A stretch of DNA of 31,898 nt from contig CAXKVV010000900.1 in the NCBI GenBank assembly GCA_964058805.1, forward strand, positions 1 through 31,898, read 5' to 3'. Shown here one piece after another: positions 21,409 through 31,300 of this stretch. This DNA is from Schoenoplectus triqueter. Lineage: Eukaryota; Streptophyta; Magnoliopsida; Poales; Cyperaceae. Position 1 is the stretch's first letter. Each line of letters starts with the position of its first letter. The translations under genes were made by a program, and so were the position numbers. The notes beneath the pieces were generated by a model. It did no database searches and was not told the DNA's origin. It saw nothing but the letters and a program-made list of their open reading frames with translations.

Positions 21409-23735
21409 ATGTGGCAAGTGCGTTGCCCGTACTGCCCGGGCACACAGGGGCGGTGCGCCGTCACCGCCGGCGGGCGCTCTGTGACGGAGTGCTGCTCCTG
21501 CGGCCGTGTAGTCGACGAGCGACAGACTGTCACACACCCCCTCTTCCATCTCCGCGCCGTCGACTCGCCTCTCCTCCTCGTCACACCCGATCTCAACCTC
21601 CCTTCCCTGAATGACCCCGCCTTCTCTTCCAACTCCGACTCCGATTCCGACCCGTTCCACCCCACCGGCTTTATAAGCGCCTTCTCCACCTGGTCTCTCG
21701 AGCGAGTCCCAGTTTACGCCCGCTCTACTACCTCGTTCTCAGGCCACCTCGCGGAGCTCGAGCGCGTTCTAGATTCTTCTTCCTCTTCTTCCTCCTCCTC
21801 CACCTCTTCTGTTCCGTCTTCATGTACGGATTCCTCTGGCCCAATGGTTTCCATGGATAACCTGAGAGCGTACCTCCAAATCGTGGATGTGGCCTCGATT
21901 TTGCGTTTGGATCAGGATATCGCGGATCACGCGTTTGAATTGTTTAAGGATTGTTCGTCTTCTACTTGTTTAAGGAATCGCAGTGTCGAAGCGCTCGCTA
22001 CTGCTGCACTTGTTCAGGCCATACGCGAGGCTCAAGAGCCGCGGACCCTTCAGGTTTGGCTTTGCTTATCGCCTGGTTGTTAAAATACTTGATTGGATAT
22101 TTAAACTTCAGAAATTAATTTGTTTTAGAATTAATTAATTAGTTGGTGTGATTTTTATTAAGTAATGATTCTCATCTGACAACTTCGTAATCAGGAAATA
22201 TCCACAGCGAGTAATCTGCCCCAGAAAGAAATTGGAAAGTATATAAAGATACTAGGTGAGGCTCTAAAGTTAAGCCAACCTCTCAACAGCAATTCCATAG
22301 CTGTTCACATGCCTCGGTTTTGCAATCTCCTGCAACTTAATAAATCTGCACAGGTATTCACTTACCTTAAATTTCAGTAATTCACCTGAGCAAGTATTGT
22401 TCTTTGTGTTCATTTGAAAAATGATCATGATATTTTTCCAAAGAAGATCATATTTGGATTATGCTACATTTTTTGTATCTGTGCAAATCCCTATGTTAGC
22501 ATTAGTGGTGCTGTACTGTTCTATAAAAAAAATATTTATAGAATGAATAAATCAATTAAGGACGAGAAATATCGAACTGAGATTTCGAGAATCTTGTTGG
22601 TGCATTTTACTCTAGACATCTTAAGTTGCTTTGGAAGGTCAAGCATTGTGCATACTACCTCCTGGGAAGTTTATCCAAAGATAGCAATAGTCATTTTGAC
22701 CGACTAGAATAATGATAGGTATAGCATGGTAGAGCCTAAGATATGCATGGACCTGACTTGATGGATGCGTGCTTTAAGAGAATAACATGAACAATACCAA
22801 ACAATTCATAAATGATGTATGCAGAGGTCCAGTTAGAAATTATGGAAGCAAGTAAAAACTAAAAGAAAAGAGAGCCAATAATGTGGCATGGTTTTTGCAT
22901 TGTTGTGTGTGGGCCAGTAGCGGTGAAACTGGACCTAACTGAAAGAGTGCTTGTTACCTTTTCAGGAAGTACATATCAATTAACTCCAGAATACGTAAAT
23001 GCTCATTTTAAACTGTTATGTAAAAGTGAGTCCATGTTTTCTAAGAAAAAATTATGAATTCCATAGGAACTAGCAGCTCACATTGGTGAAGTCGTCGTGA
23101 ACAAGTGCTTTTGCACAAGACGTAACCCGATAAGCATCTCAGCAGCAGCCATCTATCTGGCATGCCAGCTGGAGGACAAGCGTAAAACCCAAGCCGAAAT
23201 ATGCAAAGTTACCGGCCTCACAGAGGTTACCCTCCGTAAAGTATATAAAGAACTATTGGAGAACTGGGATGATCTGCTGCCCCCAAATTATACCCCAGCT
23301 ACACCCCCAGAGAAGGCCTTCCCCATGACTGCTGCCTTTTACTCTGGCCGTGCATCCATTGTGAAATCTGATGCAATTGATCCCCAGTTTGGTTCTGGAA
23401 ATGACCAAGGTTTTGATCTCAATAAGAGCGATAAGACTGAAAAAGACGTGAAGATGGGCAACAATGAAAGATGGATGAACCAACTGAAAGAAAATTCTAC
23501 TTCAGCTTCAGGTTCAGGTTTGGCTGCAGGTGCAGGTTCAGTTTTGGGTTCAGGGCCTTCTAGTGGGAAGAAACTTCCTAATCCATGGCAGTTCAAGGGA
23601 CAAGCAGGTGTGCCAGGGTCATCTTCTTATAATAGATTTGGGGAACAGCAGCTGGGACCTGATTTTGCTGCAGCGTTTAAAGGGATTGGGAGGAAGAATA
23701 GTGGTGAGGATGCCGAGGAGTCTGGAAGAAAATAA
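21409..23735 (+). CDS. PBRP: Plant-specific TFIIB-related protein (pBRP), three exons
   Basis: General transcription-factor homologue specific to plants and related algae. The published Arabidopsis protein is found at the outer plastid envelope and in the nucleus. Exons are 21409-22053, 22195-22353 and 23067-23735, all GT-AG with phase 0, giving 490 residues (Arabidopsis about 503). An N-terminal zinc ribbon has cysteines 6, 9, 28 and 31 (CPYC and CCSC). A Ser-rich linker with a serine run at 123-131 follows. Two cyclin-like repeats lie at about 150-240 (including CLRNRSVEALATAALVQAIR) and 265-345 (including RRNPISISAAAIYLACQLED and KVYKELLENWDDLLP). The C-terminal tail (350-490) is low-complexity, with a Gly/Ala/Ser stretch. 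The start is the first ATG before the zinc ribbon. Introns are 141 and 713 bp. Antisense and overlapping frames here are shadows. Confidence 0.95.
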
Positions 23736-24346
23736 GATCTATGGAAGTGTTTGTAGCAGCCGTCTATCGTGTAATTATTTTTTTTCTGTTTTAGTTTTTA
23801 CTATTGGTCTTAGATTTACCATTTGTGAAATAATCATCTTAACTGCAGATAGTCCCCTCAAGGCCTCAACCTTATTTAGTTATTTTGCATGGGATGCCAT
23901 TCTAGTAAAACGATTCTACCTTTAGGATTGCTTGTTCCGATAAAAAAGAGGAGCTTGGGGATAAATCTGGTACCGGTGAGGAGTTATAAATTTGGTAGGT
24001 TCCATCTCTTGCAAATTCAACCAATTTTTCTGTTTCGTTCCTGCAACGTTTCTGTTTACAAACTATTTTTTTTCTGATCATTTTTATCTGATAAAAATTA
24101 AAAGATCAAGTTAGATTACATACTTTTTATCTGATAAAGTGCACTTTTGCAGCGAATTGCCATTGCAGTTGCACTAGAAACATAATCTTTTCTTACAATG
24201 TTTTCTATATTTCTGATACTTGCAAATCAGAGTGATAGTCCCCTTTCTCACCTCCGGAAATATACAAATCCCATATTCTTCAACCAAATATCTTGCTATC
24301 TTTACTGATGTTTACAACCCTTTCATAATTTACCCCTGGGAAAGGT
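23736..24346. other. Convergent spacer between pBRP and the dead transporter
   Basis: The 3' untranslated region of pBRP and downstream flank. No gene seen; small frames at 23530-24077 are chance. Confidence 0.5.
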
Positions 24347-26137
24347 TTAGTTTCCATCTCTCCTCCCATTTTTGCTGAATAAGTCTTCCATCTCCTCAAG
24401 CGGGTGTCCTCTGGTCTCAGGACAGAAGGAAAAGAAAAACAACCATGCCAACACTGCAAACCCAGAAAACAAGAAGAAAGCACCACCTATTGTGATTGCA
24501 TGGTACATTGATATGAATGACATCGATATAGCTCCATTCATAAGGGCGATTAACTGCCACACCCAAGCTGGCTCCCTGGGCTCTTAATCTCAAAGGAAAA
24601 ATCTCAGAACTGTAAACCCAGGGTATGGGCCCGAGACCAACAGAGAAGAATGCAACAAAGGTGAATACCGTTGAAATTGAGAGTGCAATTGCCCACACCA
24701 GCTTTTCTGATGTGTGTTCAATCACTGTCAGGCCAACCCCTAACATAGCCAGAGAGATGAACATCCCTTCTCCCAACTCTGTCTAGGAGAATGGTGGCAA
24801 CCAGAATGCAAATTATTTTGGTCAGGCCTACACCCATGGTAGCGATCAGTAGGTGGTTTCGGTCTTGTATGCCAGCCTTGTTAAAAATTCTTGGGCTGTA
24901 CAGTGCCACTGCTTCTATACCTGTTGCGTGCTCAAAGAAATGGATCTGTTATGATCCAAATTGGATCAGTAAACAGGAAATGAGATAATTGAAAAGAATT
25001 GAGAAGAAATAAGATGAACAGAAGGTAGATTTTGGTATAAAATGATGATTATTCAATAAAATTGCTAAAACAGCGATAAGAGTTTTTGTATGTGAGTTCT
25101 ATTCATTCAATCGACGAAATGAAAGATAAGCACTAAGCCCTATTTATACAAAAGTAATTACATGAGTAAAAGTAAAGATAAAAGTAGTATCGAACGACTT
25201 CTGCCAACATAACCAATAGTCTCATCTATTCTACATTTCCTTTGTACTCCTCTTCTCCAGTGCAACCAGTAATTATAGAGGTGTCATGGGCTGTTGCCTC
25301 ATTGATGAGTTTAAAGCCCAATTCTATTTCTATCGCTTTCAGCCCAACTGCTTCTTCTTTCTCTGTATTGACCAAGTCAACCCTATTACCAACAGCACCT
25401 CAGAATACTGAGGTGCTGACAATCTTTGTGCCATATCAGTACATGACAGGATCCCTAGAGCAGCTATCAAGATGCACCTTCCATACCCCCTCTCCTCTAG
25501 AAAAGTTGGTTTGGATACACCATTTTCATCTTCTGTGAGGCCAGCAGCTTCTTTAATTTCTTGTAACCGTAAGTCAGCCTCTTGTTCTGAGTTACTCACC
25601 CGCAAAAGCACATCATGTGCTTCCTTGATTTGGTTCCGCATTACAAGCCACCGTGGCGACTCAGGCATGCCAAATATGCCAACGGTTAGTAAAATTGAGG
25701 GGAGAGCACCTAACCCGAGCATAACACGCCAGCCATAAATCAAAGGAAGCTTGGCAAATAAATAATTCGAAATATAGCCGATGAAAATACCAATGCTGAT
25801 GCACATCTCTGGGAGGGAGGTGAGGGAGAGGAAATCTCAGCGGAGTATACCGGAGCAATCATAAGGGCATAACCCACACCTACACCGGCCACACAGCGGC
25901 CAGTGAGAAGAACAGCAAATGAATAACCAATACCCATTAGTACTGAACCTACAAAAAATATGGCTGAGGCCAAAACAATTGTGTGCCGGCGTCCTACCCA
26001 GTCTGAGAGTCGACCAGCAGTCAGCAAACCAACGAGTGCACATATATTGAGGATTCCTGCAAGCACCTCCATCTGCGTCTCGCTTATCTTGAGATCTTCT
26101 TTAATGAAGAACATCGCACCGCTCAGAACACCAGTAT
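24347..26137 (-). pseudogene. Decayed PLT6-type polyol transporter, interrupted by a solo LTR
   Basis: Exon 2 of a polyol transporter begins after an acceptor at 26138 with the conserved D-TGVLSGA motif and runs to a stop at 24347. The pieces line up along the whole family: RLSDWVGRR, GYALMIAPVYSAEI, CISIGIFIGYI, PESPRWL, HFFEHATGIEAV, LDRVGRR, WVYSSEIFPLRLRAQGASLG and PETRGHPLEEMEDLF. Lesions: (a) a deletion/frameshift after APVYSAEIS (about 25835-25850); (b) a deletion of the VWKELLLRPTP region (about 25485-25500); (c) a 502-bp solo LTR at 24947-25448; (d) a deletion with frameshift after LDRVGRR (about 24775); (e) a one-base insertion after GVAVNR (about 24560). Exon 1 is not found upstream. 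The CISIGI and HFF-HA-GIEAV signatures point to the PLT6 subgroup, not the PLT5 type at 10662-13736. Confidence 0.93.
24947..25448 (-). mobile_element. Solo LTR inserted in the PLT6-type pseudogene
   Basis: A 502-bp sequence with TG...CA ends (plus strand starts TGTTATG and ends CATGACA) is flanked by the perfect 5-bp target duplication GGATC (24942-24946 and 25449-25453). On the minus strand it contains a TATA box (TATAAATAGGGC, about 25140-25150) and downstream AATAA-rich sequence, giving the LTR orientation. It splits the ALGI-HFFEHATG codons. There is no internal retrotransposon DNA, so recombination between two LTRs is the simplest history. Confidence 0.9.
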
Positions 26138-26460
26138 CTGCATATGTTTATAACTTTATAAAACTGGATATAAACGAGAAATTACATTTAAGCAGATCTC
26201 AAGATAAGTGAGATCTTGAGAATTACATTTGTACGGATGCTGGATTAGAATTTAATAAAATAATATATCTGAATTTATTATGATATTTGGGAGTGTTTGG
26301 CACTCAATGGAATAGCAAAAAGTTGAAATAGAATAGCTATTTCGACGAATTAATTTGCCAAATGAATTTCAGACTAAGTAGAAGAGTGCGAAATAGTTTT
26401 TAATCCGGTATACCAACTTATAGAAGGAATACCGAATTAGCTCTCGTCGGAATAGAGATT
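26138..26460. other. Flank of the pseudogene, possible transposon edge
   Basis: This would be intron 1 of the dead transporter. Exon 1 is not recognised here or further right. GGGAGTGTTTGGCAC at about 26290 resembles a DNA-transposon end; a loosely matching inverted phrase (CCAAACACACTTTA) occurs near 29398, but the link is weak. Confidence 0.35.
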
Positions 26461-27790
26461 ATTGTTTGATTATATTAGATTATATTATTATATTATGATT
26501 ATGATTAAGATTTAGTATTATTATATTATTATATTATATTTATGATTATAATTTATTATTATATTAATATTATGAATATTTTTTTTTATTATTATCATTA
26601 TATTATTATTATTAAATTATTATTATCATTATTGTTATTATATTATCGTTACCATTAGTATTATTATATTATTTATAATTATTATAAATATAATTTTAAT
26701 ATTATATTATTATATTATGAATATAAATATAATTATTTTATTATTATATTATTATGATCAAGATTATTTATTATTATATTATTATATTATGATGATTATG
26801 ATTATTATTAGTTATTATTATTTTATTATGTTGTATTATGTTATTATATGTTGATTATAGTGATGATTAATTTATTATTATATTATTATAATTATAATTA
26901 TTTATAATTATTTTTATGATTATGATTATATTTTTATTATTATATTATTATGATTATGATTATGGTTATATTATTATGATTATGACTATAATTATTATTA
27001 TCATAATTATGATTATGATTATTATATTATGATTATATTATTATAATTATAATTATTTATAATTATTATAATTATAATTATTTATAATTATTATAATTAT
27101 AATTATTTATAATTATTATAATTATAATTATTTATAATTATTATAATTATAATTATTTATAATTATTTTTATGATTATGATTATATTTTTATTATTATAT
27201 TATTATGATTATGATTATGGTTATATTATTATGATTTTGACTATAATTATTATTATCATGATTATGATTATGATTATTATATTATGATTATATTATTAAA
27301 ATTATGATTACTTATTATTATTATATTATTATAATTATGATTGTAATTATAGTTTATTATTATTATATTACTATATTATGATTATGTTTATATTTTTATT
27401 ATATTACTATTATGATATAATTATTTTTTATTACTTTATTATTATTTTATTATGTTGTATTATATTATTATATGTTGATTATATTTATGATTAATTTATT
27501 ATTATATTATTATAATTATAATTATTTTTAATTATTTTTATGATTATGATTATATTTTTATTATTATATTATTATGATTATGCTTATGGTTATATTATTA
27601 TGATTATGAATATAATTATTATTATCATGATTATGATTATGATTATATTATTAAAATTATGATTACTTATTATTATTATATTATTATAATTATGATTGTA
27701 ATTATACTTTTTTCTTATTATATTACTATATTTTATTTATGTTTATATTTTTATTATATTACTATTATAATATTATTATTTATAACACTA
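26461..27790. repeat. 1.3-kb TTA/ATT low-complexity block with higher-order repeats
   Basis: Almost pure A and T with sparse G/C. A 25-bp unit (ATTTATAATTATTATAATTA-type) is repeated about five times at 27040-27165. A longer block starting TTTTTATGATTATGATTAT recurs at 26911, 27166 and 27535 (spacings 255 and 369) with few changes, and the stretch before the first and third copies is also shared. Open frames here are artefacts. Confidence 0.9.
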
Positions 27791-29639
27791 TTTTTCAAAA
27801 TATTACCGAAAAATACTATTTTTCAAAATCCAGATAGACAACGACTCGCTCGAACTTATTGGATCCGCCCTTGTTTCCGACTAAGACCATTTTCCTCTTA
27901 TCTTTTAATTCATTATTTCATTCCTCTTATCCCTCTTATCTTTTAATTTATTATTTCATTCCTCTTATCTTTATTTCATTAATTCATTCCGATTTTGGAT
28001 TTTTAGAAATTTGACTGTTCTGAACCATAGATGCTGAGATGCATCGATCTGTCTGAATCAATATTTAAAATAGTGACTAAATCAATTTTTTTATTGAATT
28101 AATAAAATAGTCACTAACTCAATATTTTTAAGGAATAATATAATTATCCCCGTCCTTTTGTCCCCATAATCCATCCCCAACCATATCCGTTTAGTTTTTT
28201 TTTAAAAAAATCAGTCAATCCAAAAACATCCTTCTATTCAAATTTAATTTATTTTCAAAACTAAATTGTTCCCTCTTTAAATCATTTGTCTGTCTCGTCT
28301 CTCTATTCCTTTTCAACTACCAACATTTTTCATTTCTCATTTCTATTTTTCTTTTCCTGATGAAAATCATTTGGCATGTTCCATGAGAAGCGATGAAACA
28401 CATGTATGATGTTGATGTGATGTTCATCACACTGTCAATTTCATTTTAGAAATATTATTATCGTCCCCAGCCTTTTATCCCCATTCGTTGTTCCCAAGCG
28501 AAAAATTTCCATTTTAAGCATTCAATTAACTTTTTATATGTTTCCGACTTTCCATTTTTATAACTGCATAGCACATTAATAATTCAAAAAAAATTAAAAT
28601 TGAAATGGCGTCTCTTTAAGAAAATTAGAGAGAGTTAGCACTTGGTAAAAACTATCAAATTTACTTATATCTATTATACTGTGCTATTTATATCAAGTGT
28701 TGTGATTATTTATTTGTATAAATGGTGGAATTTAACCACCAAAGCCGGTTGATGTATATAACAAAAATTAATAGATATAAATAAAATTGATAGTTGAAGC
28801 CAATTGATACAACAATTACCAAAAATGTAGATATAAATAACATGGATATCAAATAATAATATTTTAAGTTATTAGAATTTTAGTAACTGGCACAGTAAAT
28901 ATAAATAGGGACAACTAAAGATATAAATAATGTCAGAATGAAAATCAATTGATGGCACGCTGATTTTTTGTGTCAAATTTTTGTTGCTGTAAATAATCCA
29001 AACATTTATGGTCAAATAATATAAACTAATGGTTGATTATAAATTAATCGACCAGTTGCCTAGAAACAGAAAAAAATAGTGAATCTAATTGATGTCGCTG
29101 ATATTGCATATTATGGTCATAAAAAATAGTGATTTTTTTGTGCCAAATGATTGCAGTTACGGTCAACTCACGAAGATTCAAAATTTTTATTTGTCTCTGC
29201 GATTATGGTCAAATCGCGAAAGACTTTTGGCGTTTCAACTACTAAATTCGCGGGAGTCAAAGTTTGAGGATATTTATGGGGATAAATGCTTGGAGATTAT
29301 TATCAGCCTCCTATTTTTAAATAGCTATTTTCTCATTCAAACATAAAATAGTAATAAAAATAATAATTAATTAAAAAATTGTTATTCTTCACCTATCCAA
29401 ACACACTTTATTTTTTCAGTTTGTGAGTTATGATTGATGAATTGATCCTGTATGGTGCTTCAATGTCTATGTCTAACCTTAACTTTTGGCCGAGGAAATG
29501 CACGCAATCAAAGGAAAAGGAGCATATCTAAATAGGAAGTGTCCAATTTGATTATAGTATGTCTGCCTTTGTGATCATTATATTCTGCCCCCTGCGTGAT
29601 ATTTAGCATTGCATCTATATATCACCTATACCGGATTCA
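27791..29639. other. Intergenic repeat-derived DNA, no gene
   Basis: No gene. Repeated phrases occur: CCTCTTATC-TTTTAATT-TATTTCATT three times at 27892-27975; AAAATAGTSACTAA twice at 28068-28120; TTTTTTGTGYCAAAT at about 28966 and 29137; and TATGGTCAAA-type phrases at 29009, 29111 and 29206. They are probably fragments of old elements. Confidence 0.45.
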
Positions 29640-29956
29640 CAGTATTTAGTAATAATAAGTTTTATTAAATTAATATTATTAAAAATAAGAGTGAGAAAGT
29701 AAAATTTTAAATATACGAATGACAGCGCGTCACTGTCAGTGGCGCGTTTCATTATTTTTACGAAACGCGCCATTGCCAGTAGCGCGTTTCATTATTTTTA
29801 TGAAACGCGCCACTATCAGTTGCGCGTTTGCTTCTTATATATACAAAATGCGCCACTGACAGTGGCGCGCTGTCATTCATATATTTGAAATTTTACGGTT
29901 CTCACTCTTATTTTTAATAATATTAATTTAATAAAACTTATTATTACTAAAAACTG
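29640..29956. mobile_element. Mutator-like foldback MITE with palindromic modules, copy 2
   Basis: A 317-bp element flanked by the perfect 9-bp target duplication CCGGATTCA (29631-29639 and 29957-29965). The terminal inverted repeats, about 105 bp and roughly 95% identical by eye, begin CAGTWTTTAGTAATAATAAG. The interior contains palindromic modules at 29731, 29771 and 29811 (spacing exactly 40) and 29854, each of the type GCGCGCCACTG-CAGTGGCGCG, joined by TTTCATTATTTTTA. No coding sequence. Same family as 6390-6807 but shorter and better preserved. Confidence 0.92.
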
Positions 29957-29965
29957 CCGGATTCA

Positions 29966-30501
29966 AGTCATTATTTTCAAAGAGGGAAATTATAAGCAGG
30001 CTAAGTCTATGGACAATATGCATTACGCGCCTGCAAAGGATCCTATCACTATCAATAGCTAAAATTTGTGATAACAGTTTGCTAACCATTTTGTGCAAGC
30101 TGGTGGAAAAGGCCTTTTGATTATAAAGAGGAAATCTTTTTATATTCCAACAAAAATCCCCCGCTTTCGTCCCCATATTTTTTTAAAATCAGTTAGACAA
30201 TTATTCAATTAACTCGCCTAATTTCTATCTCTGCATTTCATCCCCATGGACCTCGCGTCCAAAAATAAAAATTTCACTATTCTTTACAAGTTAACGCAGG
30301 AAGCGGTTGCTTTTTTTCATTTAATTTGGAATGTCACTTTTCATTTATTTTAAGAAAGACGCCTCCATTAGAGAGTAACTTTGTTATTGGAGTATAAATA
30401 AATAACATCATTTCAACATCAAATGAAAAACTCACTCACATGAATGAGAGTAGCTTTGTTGTTTTTTTCTTTATAAAATGTTATTATCGATGCAAATAAA
30501 T
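29966..30501. other. Intergenic, no gene recognised
   Basis: AT-rich spacer; an 82-codon minus frame (29928-30176) extends into the foldback element and has no recognisable domain. CGTCCCCAT-type phrases at 30165 and 30232 echo those at 28150 and 28465. Confidence 0.4.
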
Positions 30502-30831
30502 TAGAGGTGATAAAATATGATCCGACTCGATAAATTCGTCCGACTTGATTTGAATTTGTACTTATTCGATTTGTTTTTTTTAGAAAGTCAAATTAACCCG
30601 ATTTGATCCAACTCAATCCAATTTGACCCGACTCGAGATTAAATAGCCTGTAATCCAACCAAAATCAACTTACAATTCAAAAAAAAAGGATGCGGCCAAA
30701 TTGACCCGACCTGACCCAACCCGATCCAACCTATTTTTTTTAAATCTAATTAGCCTGACCCAACCTAACCTAATCCGGACCTGACCTGAACCGCCCCAAA
30801 TCCGACTCGACCCGTGATATTGCCACCTCGA
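30502..30831. mobile_element. GGGTCGG-type element in inverted orientation
   Basis: Ends TAGAGGTGATA and TTGCCACCTCGA resemble the TAGAGGTGGCA/TGCCACCTCTA ends of 6836-7121, and the interior is rich in GACCCGAC/CCAACCCGAT phrases, the reverse complement of the GGGTCGG repeats there. Adjacent 8-bp duplications are not present. GATGCAAA lies a few bases outside the left end and GATGCAAT directly outside the right end, which may be a worn target duplication. Confidence 0.6.
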
Positions 30832-30980
30832 GATGCAATCAATTTGTGAAGCTTATCAAGTAATTTATATCCCTTTTATTTTTCTGAGAGTAATACCCAT
30901 ACTCTCACATCCCTTTCAATATGGGGACGAATTAATTAAACACGTGATTAATTATCATCTCTAAACACCATCCAAAAGGC

Positions 30981-31300
30981 CTCTGAACATACTGCAGAAC
31001 GTGCTCTGAACATCCCCACAAATTATCCTATGAACACTCTCTTGAAAGCGCTATGAACATCCACTAGTATTTGCTTTGAATACTCTCTAGAAGTCATTAT
31101 GAACGTCCATTGAAACACACTTTGAGCATCCTTCATAAGGTGCTCTGAACACCCCCACAAAATGTGCTATTAATACTCTCTTCAAGGCGCTCTGAACACC
31201 TTGCAGAAGACGTTCTGAACACTCATTTGATGGTACTCTGAAACCGCACCTATGCCACTCTGAACGCCTAATCGCTGATACACTAAAGACGCTTTGAACA
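30981..31300. repeat. Regular 23-bp tandem array
   Basis: The phrase CTCTGAACA or variants (CTATGAACA, CTTTGAATA, TTCTGAACA) begins at 30981, 31004, 31028, 31051, 31074, 31097, 31120, 31143, 31167, 31190, 31213, 31236 and 31258. Spacing is 23 with rare 22 or 24. A partial unit follows to about 31300. Two six-unit blocks (31004 and 31143) resemble each other beyond the 23-bp unit, suggesting a second-level duplication. The unit is not a multiple of three and no long frame crosses it. Confidence 0.88.

Noticed and set aside
21309..21689. Long open frames on both strands over the first exon of pBRP
   Set aside because: GC-rich shadows of the real exon; only the plus frame from 21409 encodes the zinc ribbon and continues into the cyclin repeats.
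23253..23925. Antisense and alternate frames over the third pBRP exon
   Set aside because: No domain; shadows of the coding exon and its 3' untranslated region.
10662..26137. Tandem duplication of one transporter gene giving the intact and dead copies
   Set aside because: The two differ in subgroup signatures (PLT5-like FPEVFINSGI versus PLT6-like CISIGI and HFF-HA-GIEAV), so they are probably old paralogues, not a recent local duplicate.
27659..27946. 95-codon open frame in the AT-rich block
   Set aside because: Composed almost only of Ile/Tyr/Leu/Phe codons from TTA/ATT repeats; not a gene.
26290..29406. One large transposon bounded by GAGTGTTTGG and CCAAACACAC
   Set aside because: The matching ends are short and of a common type, no target duplication was found, and the interior looks like several unrelated pieces.
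29731..29860. Evenly spaced 40-bp repeats that look CRISPR-like
   Set aside because: The units are palindromic, directly adjacent and lie inside an element with inverted repeats and a target duplication; there are no unique spacers, and this is a plant genome.
29928..30176. 82-codon minus-strand open frame
   Set aside because: Runs into the terminal repeat of the foldback MITE; no domain and no sign of selection.
30981..31300. 23-bp array considered as CRISPR or telomere-related
   Set aside because: No spacers, the unit is diverged, and it does not match the plant telomere repeat.
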